Assembly: GCA_018067325.1 (NCBI GenBank)
Contig: JAGPUU010000145.1
Location: forward strand, 1-6,426
Length of the DNA stretch: 6,426 bases
Direction: 5' to 3'
Source: Amphritea sp.
GTDB taxonomy: Bacteria; Pseudomonadota; Gammaproteobacteria; Pseudomonadales; Balneatricaceae
The notes under the pieces were generated by a model. That model searched no databases, had not been told where the DNA came from, and saw only the letters and a program-made list of their open reading frames with translations. The position numbers were made by a program, and so were the translations under genes. Below are positions 6,420-6,426 of the stretch, piece after piece (the stretch's first letter is position 1; every line of letters begins with the position of its first letter).

Positions 6420-6426
6420 GCATCTC

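Larger units (their letters stand above)
6072..6426. other. Intergenic region after der without a recognisable gene
   Basis: I see no credible coding frame on either strand in these 355 bases and no tRNA fold. From left to right the region holds a CTAG-containing hairpin cluster (about 6082-6168), a terminator hairpin (6175-6212), a short palindrome GTTGTCACAAC (6246-6256), a second hairpin cluster in the opposite orientation (about 6289-6335), an AT-rich stretch (6339-6368), an inverted repeat (6369-6385) and a strong promoter (6392-6419). Confidence 0.7.

Overview
The window is a piece of conserved core chromosome from a gammaproteobacterium. Base composition is moderate, and the gene order pilF-rodZ-hisS-yfgM-bamB-der is the usual gammaproteobacterial one. 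PilF marks a type IV pilus-bearing lineage. The protein sequences and the CTAG-containing intergenic hairpins suggest a marine group such as the Oceanospirillaceae. That placement is inference from general resemblance, not from a search.

Layout: positions 1-464 hold the 3' part of pilF (type IV pilus pilotin), whose 5' end lies outside the window. It overlaps rodZ (461-1417, cell-shape protein) by four bases. After only 29 bases comes hisS (1447-2706, histidyl-tRNA synthetase) with a TTG start. Then follow yfgM (2751-3407, membrane-anchored TPR chaperone partner of the Sec translocon) and, three bases later, bamB (3411-4559, outer-membrane assembly lipoprotein). A perfect 12-bp hairpin terminator closes this run. 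der (4656-6071, double-GTPase ribosome assembly factor) follows, probably from its own promoter. All six genes are on the + strand.

The last 355 bases (6072-6426) contain no gene. They hold a dense set of CTAG-containing hairpin modules in both orientations, a long U-tailed hairpin that should terminate der transcription, and an inverted repeat. At the very end is a strong sigma70-type promoter whose form suggests a stable-RNA (rRNA or tRNA) operon just beyond the window.

Functionally the genes cover envelope biogenesis (PilF for the pilus secretin, RodZ for the MreB elongation machinery, YfgM for periplasmic export, BamB for outer-membrane protein insertion) and translation (HisRS, Der). 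No new multi-gene system was found; these are housekeeping genes. The points worth a second look are the absence of ispG from its usual place between rodZ and hisS, a divergent HisRS C-terminal domain, a nearly identical pair of P-loop DNA segments inside der, and the intergenic repeat cluster.
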